Source: PALSA-350 sp963834445 (lineage in GTDB: Bacteria > Acidobacteriota > Terriglobia > Terriglobales > Acidobacteriaceae). Taken from it: DNA of 64,000 nt. The position numbers and the translations under genes were made by a program. Position 1 is the first letter of the stretch, and each line of letters begins with the position of its first letter. The notes below the pieces were generated by a model. It saw only the letters and a list, made by a program, of their open reading frames with translations. It made no database searches and had not been told where the DNA came from. Below are positions 43,196 to 52,328 of this stretch, piece after piece. The DNA is taken from contig CAWIBU010000007.1 in NCBI GenBank assembly GCA_963834445.1, positions 186,001-250,000 of the forward strand, written 5' to 3'.

Positions 43196-44995
43196 TTACT
43201 TCGCATTCGCTGTGGTGTTGGCGTCAACAATCTTGCTCAGTGGCAGTTGCAGAGTGCCGGCCAGGTTGGCGTTCAGGTCGTAGACGCCGCTGCGCAAGGT
43301 GGCGGCTTCCGCCGGCGCGTCGATCTCGAGAAAGAGATTGACACCGGTGGTCTGCGCCGCCTGGTAGCGCGCTGGGCCGAGATTCAGGTTGATCTGTCGG
43401 AACATCCAGTTGATCGGCTCGCCCTTTTGGCTGTAGACAATCAGCGCGGCTTCCACGCTGACATGATGGTTGCCGTTGGCATCCGGATCAAATTCCAGGC
43501 CGCGCGCGGGCACCATGAAGTCCACGCTGTAACGCATAAGCGGACCCTTCAGGTTAGGATTATCTCCCCCTTGACTGGAGGTGGTTGTCCCGACGCGAGG
43601 CGGAGCAGCGCTGCGCACGACCCGCAGGGTAAGAGGTATCTGGGTCGAAGCCATCCGCCCCGGCAGAAGGAAAGGCGATAGCCTGTCTTCCGACGTTTTG
43701 CGGGCGGGGGCGGCTACGGTTGCCTTGGCGGTGTTGGCGTCGTCAGCATAGTAACCCTGGCGATACGCGAGCAGGTAGCCGCCGCCGTTGGCCAGCTTGA
43801 CAGCAATCTTGCGGAACTGGCCATCGGTGGCCGCGTTGGTGGTGGTGTAGGTAAGCGTGTAAAAATACGATCCATTCTCGGTCGCACGCTCGATCGCATT
43901 GCTCAAGCCATTGGTGTTATAGATGGCCGCTCCGCCGGTCTCTTTGGCAATCACATCCATGGTTGCGTGGTCGGCATTCCGCTCCTGGGCTTCCTGCTGG
44001 GGCCGGGACAGTTGAGATTTGGTCACTAACCTGGTCTCGGCGCCGGCACTATAAATAGAGTCGGTGGCCACGCCCTCGGCGGCGACGGGATAGAGGGCAA
44101 CCTGGGCGGAGGCGAGGAGCGCATCCGTCTTTTTCACAGCCGCTTGATTGTCGGACTGCGCGCCAAAGGCATTGGGAAGGTCAGGATTGGGAAAGATCGC
44201 TACGGGAAAGGCGCCGGCGAACCAGACCACATTCTTACGGCCCGGAATACCAGCGAGATAGTGCGCCAGCTGCTGAAAGCTGTCGAGCGTCAGCTTCACG
44301 CGGATGTCGTTGCGGACGGAACCTTGATCGGCCAAAAATTGCTGCATTTGCGCCGCTACGTCGGGTTCATACACGGCCGCGGCCGCGACCGGTTCCTGAT
44401 CGGCGCCCTTTTCCGGGCTGGTCTGTAGCAGGGGCGAAGCCTGGGTTTCCTTTTTCTTGTTGTTGACGGCTGCCGTCAACAAAGCTGGATCGTCGGTAAA
44501 GCCCTGCACCATACGCAGCTTCGAGCCGAGCGTAAAGATCGCCATTCGTTGCCCTGGCTGCGGTTTCTTGAGGTACTTGATGACCTGCGCGCGAACCCGG
44601 CTCTGGTCGGTAAGCGGGGTGTTGAGCGAGTCGAGCAACAGAACGGTCAGCGCGTCGCTTGGCTTGACCTGGGGAATATTGGTGAAGACGTCAGGCGGCA
44701 GATCGGGCAGCTTCACCGGCTGCGGCTCGGCCCCGGTGTGCTCTTCGAAGTAAGTGATGGTCTGCGGTTTTCCGTTTTCCGAAAGGAGAAAGTCCTCTTT
44801 GTGCAGACCCTGGACCGGGTGGTGGTTCTTCGCGGTGACCACGACGTCAAGTACGACGATGCGCGCGTTGGTCTTGAAGACCTTTGGGGCGCTGTCAGCG
44901 GGGGGTGCGGTTTGTCCAGGAGCAGGCGCGGGGAGGAGAGTGGCGAAAACGGCTAGAAGAACAACCAACGGCGAGGAGCAGGAGCGCTGACGCAC
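43196..44995 (-). CDS. VWFA-related acidobacterial exported protein
   Basis: 599 residues, start GTG 44995 with GGGAG six bases upstream. Signal peptide about 1-28. Residues 38-90 have the usual leading strand-rich part (NARIVVLDVVVTAKNHHPVQGLHKEDFLLSENGK); the von Willebrand A-type domain follows with an Asp122-Ser-Leu-Asn-Thr metal-site-like motif in TVLLLDSLNTPL and a long region to about 400 (AKETGGAAIYNTNGLSNAIERA, YYTLTY-like FYTLTYTTT). The C-terminal part (about 430-590) is beta-rich. The family is almost confined to acidobacteria; function unknown, adhesion or matrix assembly is supposed. It stands upstream of the large receptor gene. Confidence 0.9.
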   Translation of the reverse strand: MRQRSCSSPLVVLLAVFATLLPAPAPGQTAPPADSAPKVFKTNARIVVLDVVVTAKNHHPVQGLHKEDFLLSENGKPQTITYFEEHTGAEPQPVKLPDLPPDVFTNIPQVKPSDALTVLLLDSLNTPLTDQSRVRAQVIKYLKKPQPGQRMAIFTLGSKLRMVQGFTDDPALLTAAVNNKKKETQASPLLQTSPEKGADQEPVAAAAVYEPDVAAQMQQFLADQGSVRNDIRVKLTLDSFQQLAHYLAGIPGRKNVVWFAGAFPVAIFPNPDLPNAFGAQSDNQAAVKKTDALLASAQVALYPVAAEGVATDSIYSAGAETRLVTKSQLSRPQQEAQERNADHATMDVIAKETGGAAIYNTNGLSNAIERATENGSYFYTLTYTTTNAATDGQFRKIAVKLANGGGYLLAYRQGYYADDANTAKATVAAPARKTSEDRLSPFLLPGRMASTQIPLTLRVVRSAAPPRVGTTTSSQGGDNPNLKGPLMRYSVDFMVPARGLEFDPDANGNHHVSVEAALIVYSQKGEPINWMFRQINLNLGPARYQAAQTTGVNLFLEIDAPAEAATLRSGVYDLNANLAGTLQLPLSKIVDANTTANAK

Positions 44996-45153
44996 AGGGA
45001 TCTCCCTTGGAGTATGACCTCAAAAGGGTAAAGAAGTCTGGTTAAGCTGACAAGCGCCAGATCGATTGGCGCGGAGTAACCAGTGACTGAAAGGTCCGCT
45101 TACCCTCAAAGTGGAATAGTGGCGCGGACGGGAATGAACTAGGCTGCGTCTCG

Positions 45154-45648
45154 ATGGCGACGCGCTGCAAGATAGTTGATGATCCGTCGGATATCCGGGT
45201 GGCGGTGGGGCCCAGGCGCAGCCTGTGGATCATGCTGATGACCCCGTTCTGCGTACTGGTGACCGCACTGCGGCTTCTCGGGGCGGTTGCGAGCCTGCAC
45301 CATTCCGCATGGTTTGCCCTTTTGGGCCTGTCGCTGGGGGCGTTCTATTTCTGGCTATTCTTCTGGAACTTGTTTGGGCGGCAGGAAGTTGATTTCAATC
45401 TTGCTTCGGTCACCGCCACGTCGAAGCTGTGCGGCTGGCGCAGGGTCCGCAGTTATCCCGTCCACGACATCCAAAAAATTGTCTATGTGGGCTATGTCTA
45501 CCGCGGCGAACCCAGTCTTCGACTCATGCTCACCAACCGGAAGCTTGCCATCTCGGTGTTGACAGGTTTAGAAAATGGGGACGCCGCCACCTTACTCGGC
45601 AAAATCAAGCAGTCGTTTCCCCATCTGGCGAGCAAGATTTCGGCTTAG
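45154..45648 (+). CDS. Small membrane protein with PH-like domain
   Basis: 164 residues. Two adjacent membrane segments (about 26-46 and 50-73, WIMLMTPFCVLVTALRLLG and FALLGLSLGAFYFWLFFW) are followed by a soluble beta-rich domain of about 85 residues (VDFNLASVTATSKLCGWRRVRSYPVHDIQKIVYVGYVYRGEPSLRLMLTNRKLAISVLTG, read in parts) that resembles bacterial PH-like domains with two amino-terminal helices. ATG 45154, weak ribosome site. It converges on the GH144-like gene one base after its stop. Function unknown. Confidence 0.7.
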   Translation: MATRCKIVDDPSDIRVAVGPRRSLWIMLMTPFCVLVTALRLLGAVASLHHSAWFALLGLSLGAFYFWLFFWNLFGRQEVDFNLASVTATSKLCGWRRVRSYPVHDIQKIVYVGYVYRGEPSLRLMLTNRKLAISVLTGLENGDAATLLGKIKQSFPHLASKISA

Positions 45649-45649
45649 C

Positions 45650-47035
45650 TCAGGTGCCTGGGTTGTAGCTGGTGAAGCCGGCGAAGGCCATGCCCCGCTG
45701 CGCTTCAGGGTTCCTCATGAAGGTTTCCCAGACAAAGGCGGAACGCGTGTTTTCAATCATCAACATGGTGATGCCGGTGTCGATGCCGACGATGTCGGTG
45801 TCGTACCACTGCTTGAGGGGGTTGAAGGCGTCGACGAAGCCGTAACGGCTCCAGGCCCGGGGATAGCGGGCTCGGATGTTCTTAAGCACGCGCAGGCAGC
45901 TTTCCGGCAGAAACGGCAGGGAACCGCCGGAGGCAGCCGGGACGACGGTGCCGTCGATCGGCCCCATGGCAGGCGGCCCGCCCCAGATTACATAGCCTTT
46001 GTCGGAGTCGGAGGCGGTGATGCCCCAGAGATCGTCGCTGTAATCCGGAAAGTTCCTGCTGAGCTCAATACAAAATCGACGATGTACATCCGTCGCGATG
46101 GCCGAGTTGTGAAAGTAGTCGGCGTACTTGTCCCGTTTGTGGCGGAAATCAAACCATGCCTGCGAGTACTGATGCACGAAGAGGGGCGCGAAGGAGCCGA
46201 TGTAGCGCAGACCATCGTATTCGAAGATGGTCCTCTTCCAGGCGTTCCAGGCATCCGGGTGCAGCGGGTGCGAGCCCGAGCCCATGCCGAGCAGATAGAT
46301 CATCATCAGCTCGCTGTAGTAGTCCCACTTGTAGGGCAGGAAACCGAATTCAGGTGTCCAGCCCTGCGTCAGCAGCGCGGTGTCTTCGGAGAGCCAGGTC
46401 CAGTCGACGCGGTTGAAGATCTGATGGGCCAGTTCGTCGATGGCTTTGTCATTGAAGTGCTGGCGGCAGGTCAGGATACCGCAGAGCAGGATCGCGGTAT
46501 CGACGGAAGAGACTTCCGAGTCCCACAGCCGTTCGCCGGTGTTGATGTTGGCGAAGTGATAGAAGAAGCCGCGGTGGGTGGGCAGGGTTCTCCAGAGGAA
46601 GGTGAGGGTGGCCAGCACGCGTGCACGCGCGTCTTCATAGGGCAGGTAGCCGCGCATATCCGCGATGCAGATGGCGCTGAGACCGAACCCCGTCGACGCG
46701 ATGCTGCCCACCACGCCGGTGTCGTTGATGTGGGTGTTGCAGCGGTCTTTGATGAGGCCGGTCTGGGGATTGGTTTGCTCCCAGAAGAAGAGGAAGCTGG
46801 CGCGCTCCAGTTGGTCGAGCAGTTGCTCGTCTTCGGGTGAAAAGGTCGCCGGTGGCGGGAGAGCCGCTTTGTTCTGCGCCGCCCGGGTGGACTGCGCGAG
46901 CAGTTGCCAGGGGCCGGCGAGGGGGAGAGCGAGCGAGGCGCCCGCCATCTGGCGTAACAACTGGCGGCGGGACGTGCCCTGGCTGCGGTCGATTTCCTTT
47001 TGCATCTGGTCTGGGCGGGCCTTCCACAACGGCAT
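45650..47035 (-). CDS. Glycoamylase-like (GH144-type) exported glycosidase
   Basis: 461 residues. A twin-arginine-type leader SRRQLLRQMAGASLALPLAG (about 22-41) suggests Tat export of a folded enzyme. The domain (about 70-455) contains ERASFLFFWEQTNPQTGLIKDR, GSIASTGFGLSAICIADMRGY, the WDSEVSSVDTAILLCGIL block, YYSELMMIYLLGMGS, and WGITASDSDKGYVIWGGPP with the C-terminal YGFVDAFNP, the pattern of the PF10091/GH144 family whose studied members are endo-beta-1,2-glucanases. Beta-1,2-glucan cleavage is therefore the best guess. The start may be ATG 47035 or the later ATG at 47005; the leader is kept in both. Confidence 0.87.
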   Translation of the reverse strand: MPLWKARPDQMQKEIDRSQGTSRRQLLRQMAGASLALPLAGPWQLLAQSTRAAQNKAALPPPATFSPEDEQLLDQLERASFLFFWEQTNPQTGLIKDRCNTHINDTGVVGSIASTGFGLSAICIADMRGYLPYEDARARVLATLTFLWRTLPTHRGFFYHFANINTGERLWDSEVSSVDTAILLCGILTCRQHFNDKAIDELAHQIFNRVDWTWLSEDTALLTQGWTPEFGFLPYKWDYYSELMMIYLLGMGSGSHPLHPDAWNAWKRTIFEYDGLRYIGSFAPLFVHQYSQAWFDFRHKRDKYADYFHNSAIATDVHRRFCIELSRNFPDYSDDLWGITASDSDKGYVIWGGPPAMGPIDGTVVPAASGGSLPFLPESCLRVLKNIRARYPRAWSRYGFVDAFNPLKQWYDTDIVGIDTGITMLMIENTRSAFVWETFMRNPEAQRGMAFAGFTSYNPGT

Positions 47036-47051
47036 GCTTCATTGATAATAG

Positions 47052-48077
47052 ATGTCAATGACGGGGAAGAGAATTGCCTTAGCGGTGACCGTGGTGGCTG
47101 TGTGCGCCGGGGTCGGCGTGTTTTTCTTGCTGCGCGCCCACCGGTTGCGCCTGATCTCCGAGGCGCAGCTGATTCCGATTGAAGGTGCGGTGATCCAGCG
47201 GTCGGCCAACGTGCAGAATGAGCTGCCGATTGGCGACGTGGCCATTACCGCGTCGGACGGCGTGAAGACCGCGACCACCCAGTCAGATCCTTCAGGCTAT
47301 TTCAAACTCGTGCTGCGAAAGGGAGTGCTATCGGAACGGCCAGTATCGGTCAGCTTCCGCCATGTTGGGTACGAGCCACTGGACTTGACCATACAAACGG
47401 GCCGGCTGGCGACACCCAAACAGCTCTATATTGCAGCCATGGTTCCGATTCCGCCGCCACCCGTTGCCAAGGCGAGCCGGCCTCCATCGGTGGTCTCGAA
47501 TATTCGCGTACGCTACACCATTAATTCGCGCACGGAGACAAATGTGGGCAGCGCCGTGAAGACCTTTCAGGTGATCAACCAGGGCGATGTGCCCTGCGAC
47601 GGACATTCCCTCTGTTCCCCGGATGGGAAATGGAAAGCGGCTTCCGCCTCGGCTACGCTCGATGCCGGTGCCGACAATTCTTTCGGCAATATACGCGCTT
47701 CCTGCATTGCCGGGCCGTGTCCCTTCACGCGCATCGATTCAAGTGGATTGGTGCCCGGCAAACGCACCATCACGGTCTCCGTGCTCAACTGGTCAGATAC
47801 GACCACGTTCCTGGTGCAGGCCGAGGTTTTTCATACCGCGATCAGCGCGAATGTGCGCGAGTTGTACCCGGTTATCTTTGGCAGAACGCTTAACTTCACG
47901 GTGCCCCCAAGCCAGGAGGGCGTAAGCCTGGAGGCTGAACTGGACGGGGCCCCGATGGTGTTCCCGCTGGGCCCGAATCCCTCGATGAGCTGGGCCAGTT
48001 GCACGGTAAGAAACGGTACCGAAGAAGAGCAGACCACGGCTTACCGGTGCGAGCTCAAACCGGGGTACCGCTTTTGA
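47052..48077 (+). CDS. Membrane-anchored protein with carboxypeptidase-regulatory-like domain, unknown
   Basis: 341 residues. One N-terminal membrane segment (about 7-27, IALAVTVVAVCAGVGVFFLL) acts as anchor or signal. Residues about 38-130 form a beta-sandwich (PIEGAVIQRSANVQNELPIGDVAITASDGVKTATTQ in parts). The remainder has four cysteines in two near pairs (VPCDGHSLCS, ASCIAGPC), probably disulfides, and no motif I can name. ATG 47052 starts 16 bases from the divergent GH144-like gene, so the two share a very short promoter region. The FitAB-type locus follows. Function unknown. Confidence 0.7.
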   Translation: MSMTGKRIALAVTVVAVCAGVGVFFLLRAHRLRLISEAQLIPIEGAVIQRSANVQNELPIGDVAITASDGVKTATTQSDPSGYFKLVLRKGVLSERPVSVSFRHVGYEPLDLTIQTGRLATPKQLYIAAMVPIPPPPVAKASRPPSVVSNIRVRYTINSRTETNVGSAVKTFQVINQGDVPCDGHSLCSPDGKWKAASASATLDAGADNSFGNIRASCIAGPCPFTRIDSSGLVPGKRTITVSVLNWSDTTTFLVQAEVFHTAISANVRELYPVIFGRTLNFTVPPSQEGVSLEAELDGAPMVFPLGPNPSMSWASCTVRNGTEEEQTTAYRCELKPGYRF

Positions 48078-48102
48078 GCACATGCCAACGCGCAAGTAGA
48101 CC

Positions 48103-48118
48103 TGCTATCATGATAGCA
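48103..48118. promoter_or_regulatory. Operator palindrome of the fitAB-type toxin-antitoxin locus
   Basis: TGCTATCA-TGATAGCA, a perfect 16-base palindrome with no spacer. It ends where AAGGA, the ribosome site of the antitoxin gene, begins, and includes TATCAT as a possible -10. The eight-base half-sites are the same as those I recall for the gonococcal FitAB operator, where they are spaced apart. Autoregulation by the antitoxin is expected. Confidence 0.8.
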
Positions 48119-48128
48119 AGGAACCTTC

Positions 48129-48377
48129 ATGGCACAGCTTCTGGTTAGGAATGTGGAAGACCAGCTCAAGTTACGACTACAGCGTCGTGCTAAACGGCAT
48201 GGCCGCAGTATGGAACAAGAGGCGCGAGAGATTTTGCGCAATGCTCTGCGTGAAGAAGATGCGGCGCCTGGCGGTGTAGGCACCGACATTGCTGCGTTGT
48301 TTCGGGAGACGGGCCTGCAGGAGGATATTAGTGAACTCCGCGGCCACACGGTTTCGCCTGAGCTATTTAAATCGTGA
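48129..48377 (+). CDS. FitA-like ribbon-helix-helix antitoxin
   Basis: 82 residues. The N-terminal half MAQLLVRNVEDQLKLRLQRRA then KRHGRSMEQEAREILRNAL is the FitA/Arc ribbon-helix-helix, which binds DNA as a dimer; the C-terminal tail (RETGLQEDISELRGH) would wrap the toxin. ATG 48129 has AAGGAA six bases upstream. The stop TGA shares bases with the GTG start of the toxin gene (GTGA, four-base overlap), tying their translation. The palindrome at 48103-48118 is its likely binding site. Confidence 0.93.
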   Translation: MAQLLVRNVEDQLKLRLQRRAKRHGRSMEQEAREILRNALREEDAAPGGVGTDIAALFRETGLQEDISELRGHTVSPELFKS

Positions 48378-48793
48378 TTCTCCTGGACACGAATGTTATC
48401 TCGGCACTCATGCGGCAGAGTCCAGATCTGGACGTAATCAACTGGTTGGATCGACAGCCGCGGACTTCGATCTGGACTACAGCGATTACAGTTTTCGAGA
48501 TTTCTTTTGGCCTGCGGGTAATGGCGGCCGGGAAGCGGCGAGCCTCGCTGATGGGCAGTTTTGAGCGGCTGCTCAACGAAATCATCCAGCAGCGAATTGC
48601 CCATTTCGACGCGGCGGCCGCGCATGAGGCGGCTGCCCTAATGGCCGCCCGCCAGAAGAAGGGACGGTCGGGCGAACTAAGAGACACGATGATTGCTGGA
48701 ATCACGCTGGCGAGCCATGCCACCCTCGCAACCCGTAACCTCAAGCATTTTGAGGACATTGAGTCCTCGGTCGTGGATCCCTGGAGCGTGTAG
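48374..48793 (+). CDS. FitB/VapC-like PIN-domain toxin
   Basis: 139-residue PIN-domain ribonuclease, start GTG 48374 inside the end of the antitoxin gene. Acidic metal ligands are in place: Asp5 in MILLDTNVISALM, Glu42 in VFEISFGLR, and Asp104 in GELRDTMIAGITL; ATRNLKHFEDIE near the end is the usual fourth region. VapC-type enzymes cleave RNA (often tRNA) when freed from the antitoxin. Intact in length and motifs, so the module is probably active. Confidence 0.94.
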   Translation: MILLDTNVISALMRQSPDLDVINWLDRQPRTSIWTTAITVFEISFGLRVMAAGKRRASLMGSFERLLNEIIQQRIAHFDAAAAHEAAALMAARQKKGRSGELRDTMIAGITLASHATLATRNLKHFEDIESSVVDPWSV

Positions 48794-48886
48794 CCTTGCC
48801 ACCCATGGTCGCCCCGGCCCTTGTTTCTTGAGCGATAGGGCGTAGCCTTAAAAGCTTGAAAAGCGAGACTTTGCGGTAGCTCAGGC

Positions 48887-48892
48887 TATAAT
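48887..48892 (+). promoter_or_regulatory. -10 box of the kinase-PD40 gene
   Basis: TATAAT with eleven bases to the ATG at 48904, so the message would start only about four or five bases ahead of the start codon. No good -35 is seen at 17 bases and no Shine-Dalgarno before the ATG (CGCGCCAACCC). Confidence 0.5.
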
Positions 48893-48903
48893 CGCGCCAA
48901 CCC

Positions 48904-51483
48904 ATGAGCCTGCACGCCGGTACAAAGCTCGGCCCTTACGAAGTTGTTTCCCTGATCGGTGCGGGAGGCATGGGCGAGGTGTACAAGGCGCGGGACATGC
49001 GGTTAGGCCGCGACGTTGCGGTGAAGGTCTTGCCGGCATCCTTTGCGGCCGACCCGGAACGGTTGCGGCGCTTCGAGCAGGAGGCGCGTGCGGTGGCATC
49101 GTTGAGCCACCCTAATATTCTGGCGGTTCATGATATTGGCCAATACGAGCAGCAACCCTTCATGGTCTCAGAGCTGCTGGAGGGTGAGAGCCTGCGCGAG
49201 ATGCTGCAACGCGGCGCGCTGCCGCAGCGCAAGGCCATCGACTACGCGATCCAGATTGCCCACGGCCTGGCGGCGGCGCATGGAAAAGACATCGCGCATC
49301 GCGATCTGAAACCAGACAACATCTTCCTCACCCGCGACGGACGCGTCCGGATTCTCGATTTTGGTCTGGCCAAAAATATGCAGAAGGTGAGCCGCCTGGA
49401 TGACGGCACCATGACCGCGTTCGGCCCCGCGACCGACGTGGGCGCAGTGGTAGGAACGGTCGGCTATATGTCGCCGGAACAAGTACGCGGCGGCGCGGTC
49501 GATACGCGCAGCGACATTTTCAGTTTTGGCGCGGTGCTCTACGAGATGCTCACAGGCGTGCGCGCCTTCAAGCGAGATACGGCCGCGGAGACGATGACTG
49601 CGATCCTGAAAGAGGATCCGCCGGAGCTTTCGCTTTCTGGATCGGCGATCGCGCCGGCGCTGGAGAGGACGGTGCGCCACTGTCTGGAGAAATCTCCGGA
49701 GCAACGGTTTCAATCGGCGCGGGACCTGGCGTTCGATCTGGAATCCTTTTCCACGCTCACGCCGGCCGCTGCGATCGGCGAAGTAAAGGCTCTCAAAGAT
49801 CGGCGCTGGTGGTATGCTCTGGCGGCGGTTGCCTTACTGGCACCGGCTGGATTGGCAGCCTGGAGGTTTGCCCCCGCCCGGCCGGCAGCGGACGGGGCGC
49901 AGTTTCGCCAGCTCACGTTTCGCCGCGGTGATCTGGATGATGCCCGCTACACACCCGACGGGCAGAACATTTTCTATACCGCCGCCTTCGAGGGCGCCAG
50001 GTCTGAAATTTATACGGTTGCGGCTAAGGGCGGGGCTGGGCACTCCATCGGCATCAGCAATGCTCGTCTGCTGGCGGTCTCCTCGAAGGGTGAGTTGGCG
50101 GTGGCGCTGTTACCGCAGAAGCAGACTGATATCTTTCGGCCCGGGAATCTGGCGCGGACCTTCGGTGACAACGGCGCGCCCAAGCCCGAGATTGCCAACG
50201 TAGTGGCTGCGGATTTTTCCCCGGACGGAACCGCAATGGCGATCGTGCGCTACCTGCCGGGCGAGCAGATCTGCCAGGTGGAGTACCCCTTCGGAAAGGT
50301 TCTCTATCGCCATCGCGATATCGCCGATCTTCGCTTTTCGCCTAATGGCAAATACCTTGCGTTGATCAGCCATGACAATCCCTACGACGATCGTGGCCCG
50401 ATTGTGATTCTGCGCAGCACGGGAGAGACGGTGGCCACCAGCTCGGTTTTCGAGAGCGCGCATGGTCTGGCCTGGAACGGCGCCGGCGATGAGGTGTGGA
50501 TAACCTCACCGCTCGAGTCGGGGGAGATCAGTGCCTTTAGCCTGTCGGGCAAGACGCGCATCCCCTTGGCGGTTCCTGGCCGGTTGCGGCTGATGGATCG
50601 AAGAACGGACGGAGAGCTCCTGGTGGCGCAAGGCATGGCTCGCCGAGGGATTGTGGCCTCGACGCAGAATGGCAAAGTGGAGCGCGATCTTTCCTGGCTC
50701 GACTTCACCTACGGCCGCGCCATCAGCAACGACGGCAAGATGATTCTCTTCGATGAAGAGAGCGCATCGGCGGGGTACACGGTGTTTGTCCGCAATGTGG
50801 ATGGGTCGGCGGCGGTGCCGGTCGGCGAGGGCTACAGCATGGCTATTTCCCCGGATAAAAACTGGGTGCTGGCGCAGAAGCTAACCCTGCCCATCAACGA
50901 AGTTTGGCTTATGCCGGTGGGGCCCGGCGAAGGACGTCGCATCAGTCCCCCCAACCTATCGCCGCAGGTTGGTGCGAACTTTCTATCCGACGGCAAGCGG
51001 ATCGTTTATGTGGCCAGCGAGGACGGTAAACGTATGCGTACGTGGCTGCACGATTTAAGCAACGGCAGTGAGCATCCGATCACCGCAGAAGGCACGGTGG
51101 GTTGGATGGTATCGCCGGATGACACGATGTTGCTGGGGGCGTCGGACGTAGATTATCCCAGGTTGGACGATCCGATTTTGGTGCCGATTGCGGGTGGAAC
51201 TCCGAGGAGAATCGCCGGCTTAGCGGCCGGTGATAACGTTCTGGGCTGGAGCAGCGACGGCCAGCTTTACGTGGAAGTGACCGGCCGGGAAACGGGCGTA
51301 GCGGTTACGGTGGACAAGCTGAATCCATACACAGGTGTGCGCAAGCCGTGGCGCGATCTCGCTATGCCGACCATTGGCGGCGCCACTCCTTTGCAGCCAA
51401 GGATCGCGCCCGACGGGGCAAGCTATTTCTTTGATTACCGCTTGACTATCGCTGATTTGTATACCGTGAGCGGCGTGCATTAG
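48904..51483 (+). CDS. Ser/Thr protein kinase with periplasmic PD40/TolB-like propeller
   Basis: 859 residues. Hanks-type kinase (about 10-275): IGAGGMGEVYKARD, Lys41 in DVAVKVL, HRDLKPDNIFL, ILDFGLAKN and GTVGYMSPEQVRGG. One membrane segment follows (about 297-316, YALAAVALLAPAGLAAW). The outer part (about 335-855) has propeller-like repeats with RYTPDGQNIFYTA, DFSPDGTAMAIVRY, RFSPNGKYLALIS and WSSDGQLYVEV, as in PD40/TolB repeats. The layout suggests an outside sensor controlling an inside kinase. It is the best preserved of the two kinase loci in the window. Confidence 0.94.
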   Translation: MSLHAGTKLGPYEVVSLIGAGGMGEVYKARDMRLGRDVAVKVLPASFAADPERLRRFEQEARAVASLSHPNILAVHDIGQYEQQPFMVSELLEGESLREMLQRGALPQRKAIDYAIQIAHGLAAAHGKDIAHRDLKPDNIFLTRDGRVRILDFGLAKNMQKVSRLDDGTMTAFGPATDVGAVVGTVGYMSPEQVRGGAVDTRSDIFSFGAVLYEMLTGVRAFKRDTAAETMTAILKEDPPELSLSGSAIAPALERTVRHCLEKSPEQRFQSARDLAFDLESFSTLTPAAAIGEVKALKDRRWWYALAAVALLAPAGLAAWRFAPARPAADGAQFRQLTFRRGDLDDARYTPDGQNIFYTAAFEGARSEIYTVAAKGGAGHSIGISNARLLAVSSKGELAVALLPQKQTDIFRPGNLARTFGDNGAPKPEIANVVAADFSPDGTAMAIVRYLPGEQICQVEYPFGKVLYRHRDIADLRFSPNGKYLALISHDNPYDDRGPIVILRSTGETVATSSVFESAHGLAWNGAGDEVWITSPLESGEISAFSLSGKTRIPLAVPGRLRLMDRRTDGELLVAQGMARRGIVASTQNGKVERDLSWLDFTYGRAISNDGKMILFDEESASAGYTVFVRNVDGSAAVPVGEGYSMAISPDKNWVLAQKLTLPINEVWLMPVGPGEGRRISPPNLSPQVGANFLSDGKRIVYVASEDGKRMRTWLHDLSNGSEHPITAEGTVGWMVSPDDTMLLGASDVDYPRLDDPILVPIAGGTPRRIAGLAAGDNVLGWSSDGQLYVEVTGRETGVAVTVDKLNPYTGVRKPWRDLAMPTIGGATPLQPRIAPDGASYFFDYRLTIADLYTVSGVH

Positions 51484-51539
51484 GGGCCGGCCTCGGCGCT
51501 TACTGGCCAAATCGCCGGGCTTGAGTATATTTTCGATGC

Positions 51540-52328
51540 ATGACGTCCTTACGGTTTTCCCGACTCTGCGCTTCCGCGGCCTTGCTCGCCTTCGTTGTTC
51601 CCGTTTTCGCCCAATCGCCCGCTAAACCTAAACCTGAGGAGACGGAGATTTGGGAGCCGGTTCCCAAAGTCGTGACCCCGGGGCCCACGTGTATGGCGGC
51701 TCCCTCGGATGCGATCGTGCTGTTCGATGGCAAGAATATGGATGAGTGGGTTTCGGTGAAAGATAAGACGCCGGCGAAATGGACGGTTGCCGATGGCGTG
51801 ATGACCGTGAGCAAGGGCGAGGGAAGCATTGAGACCAAACGCAGCTTTAAGAACTACCAGCTGCATCTGGAGTGGAAGGTGCCGGCGAACATAACCGGCT
51901 CTGGCCAGGCGCGGGGAAACAGCGGAGTATTTCTGGCCTCGACCGGCCCGGGTGATTCCGGTTATGAATTGCAGGTGCTCGATTCCTACGAGAACAAGAC
52001 GTATGTGAATGGCATGGCCGGCAGCTTGTACAAGCAGGCGATTCCGCTGGCAAACCCTACCAGGAAACCAGGTGAGTGGCAGGCCTACGATATTGTCTGG
52101 ACCGCGCCGACGTTTAACGCGGACGGCTCCCTGAAGACCCCGGCCTATGCCACGGTGTTCTTTAACGGCATCGTGGTGGAAAATCACTTCGAGTTGAAGG
52201 GCGAGACGCTTTACATCGGCAAGCCTTTCTACAAGGCGTATAGCGAAGCGCCCATCAAGCTGCAGGCGCACGGTGATAAGAGCGAGCCCATCAGCTTTCG
52301 CAATATATGGGTGAGGGATCTGAATTAG
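51540..52328 (+). CDS. Exported DUF1080 (3-keto-disaccharide hydrolase-like) protein
   Basis: 262 residues. Signal peptide about 1-24 (VFAQ), then a concanavalin-like beta-sandwich: IVLFDGKNMDEWVSV, WTVADGVMTVSKGEGSIETKRSFKNYQLHLEWKVP (in parts), GNSGVFLASTGPGDSGYELQVLDSYEN, KPGEWQAYDIVWTAPTF, and KLQAHGDKSEPISFRNIWVRDL. This is the DUF1080 family, members of which act on 3-keto sugars or occur with sugar oxidoreductases. ATG 51540; the kinase gene ends 56 bases upstream. Confidence 0.92.
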   Translation: MTSLRFSRLCASAALLAFVVPVFAQSPAKPKPEETEIWEPVPKVVTPGPTCMAAPSDAIVLFDGKNMDEWVSVKDKTPAKWTVADGVMTVSKGEGSIETKRSFKNYQLHLEWKVPANITGSGQARGNSGVFLASTGPGDSGYELQVLDSYENKTYVNGMAGSLYKQAIPLANPTRKPGEWQAYDIVWTAPTFNADGSLKTPAYATVFFNGIVVENHFELKGETLYIGKPFYKAYSEAPIKLQAHGDKSEPISFRNIWVRDLN

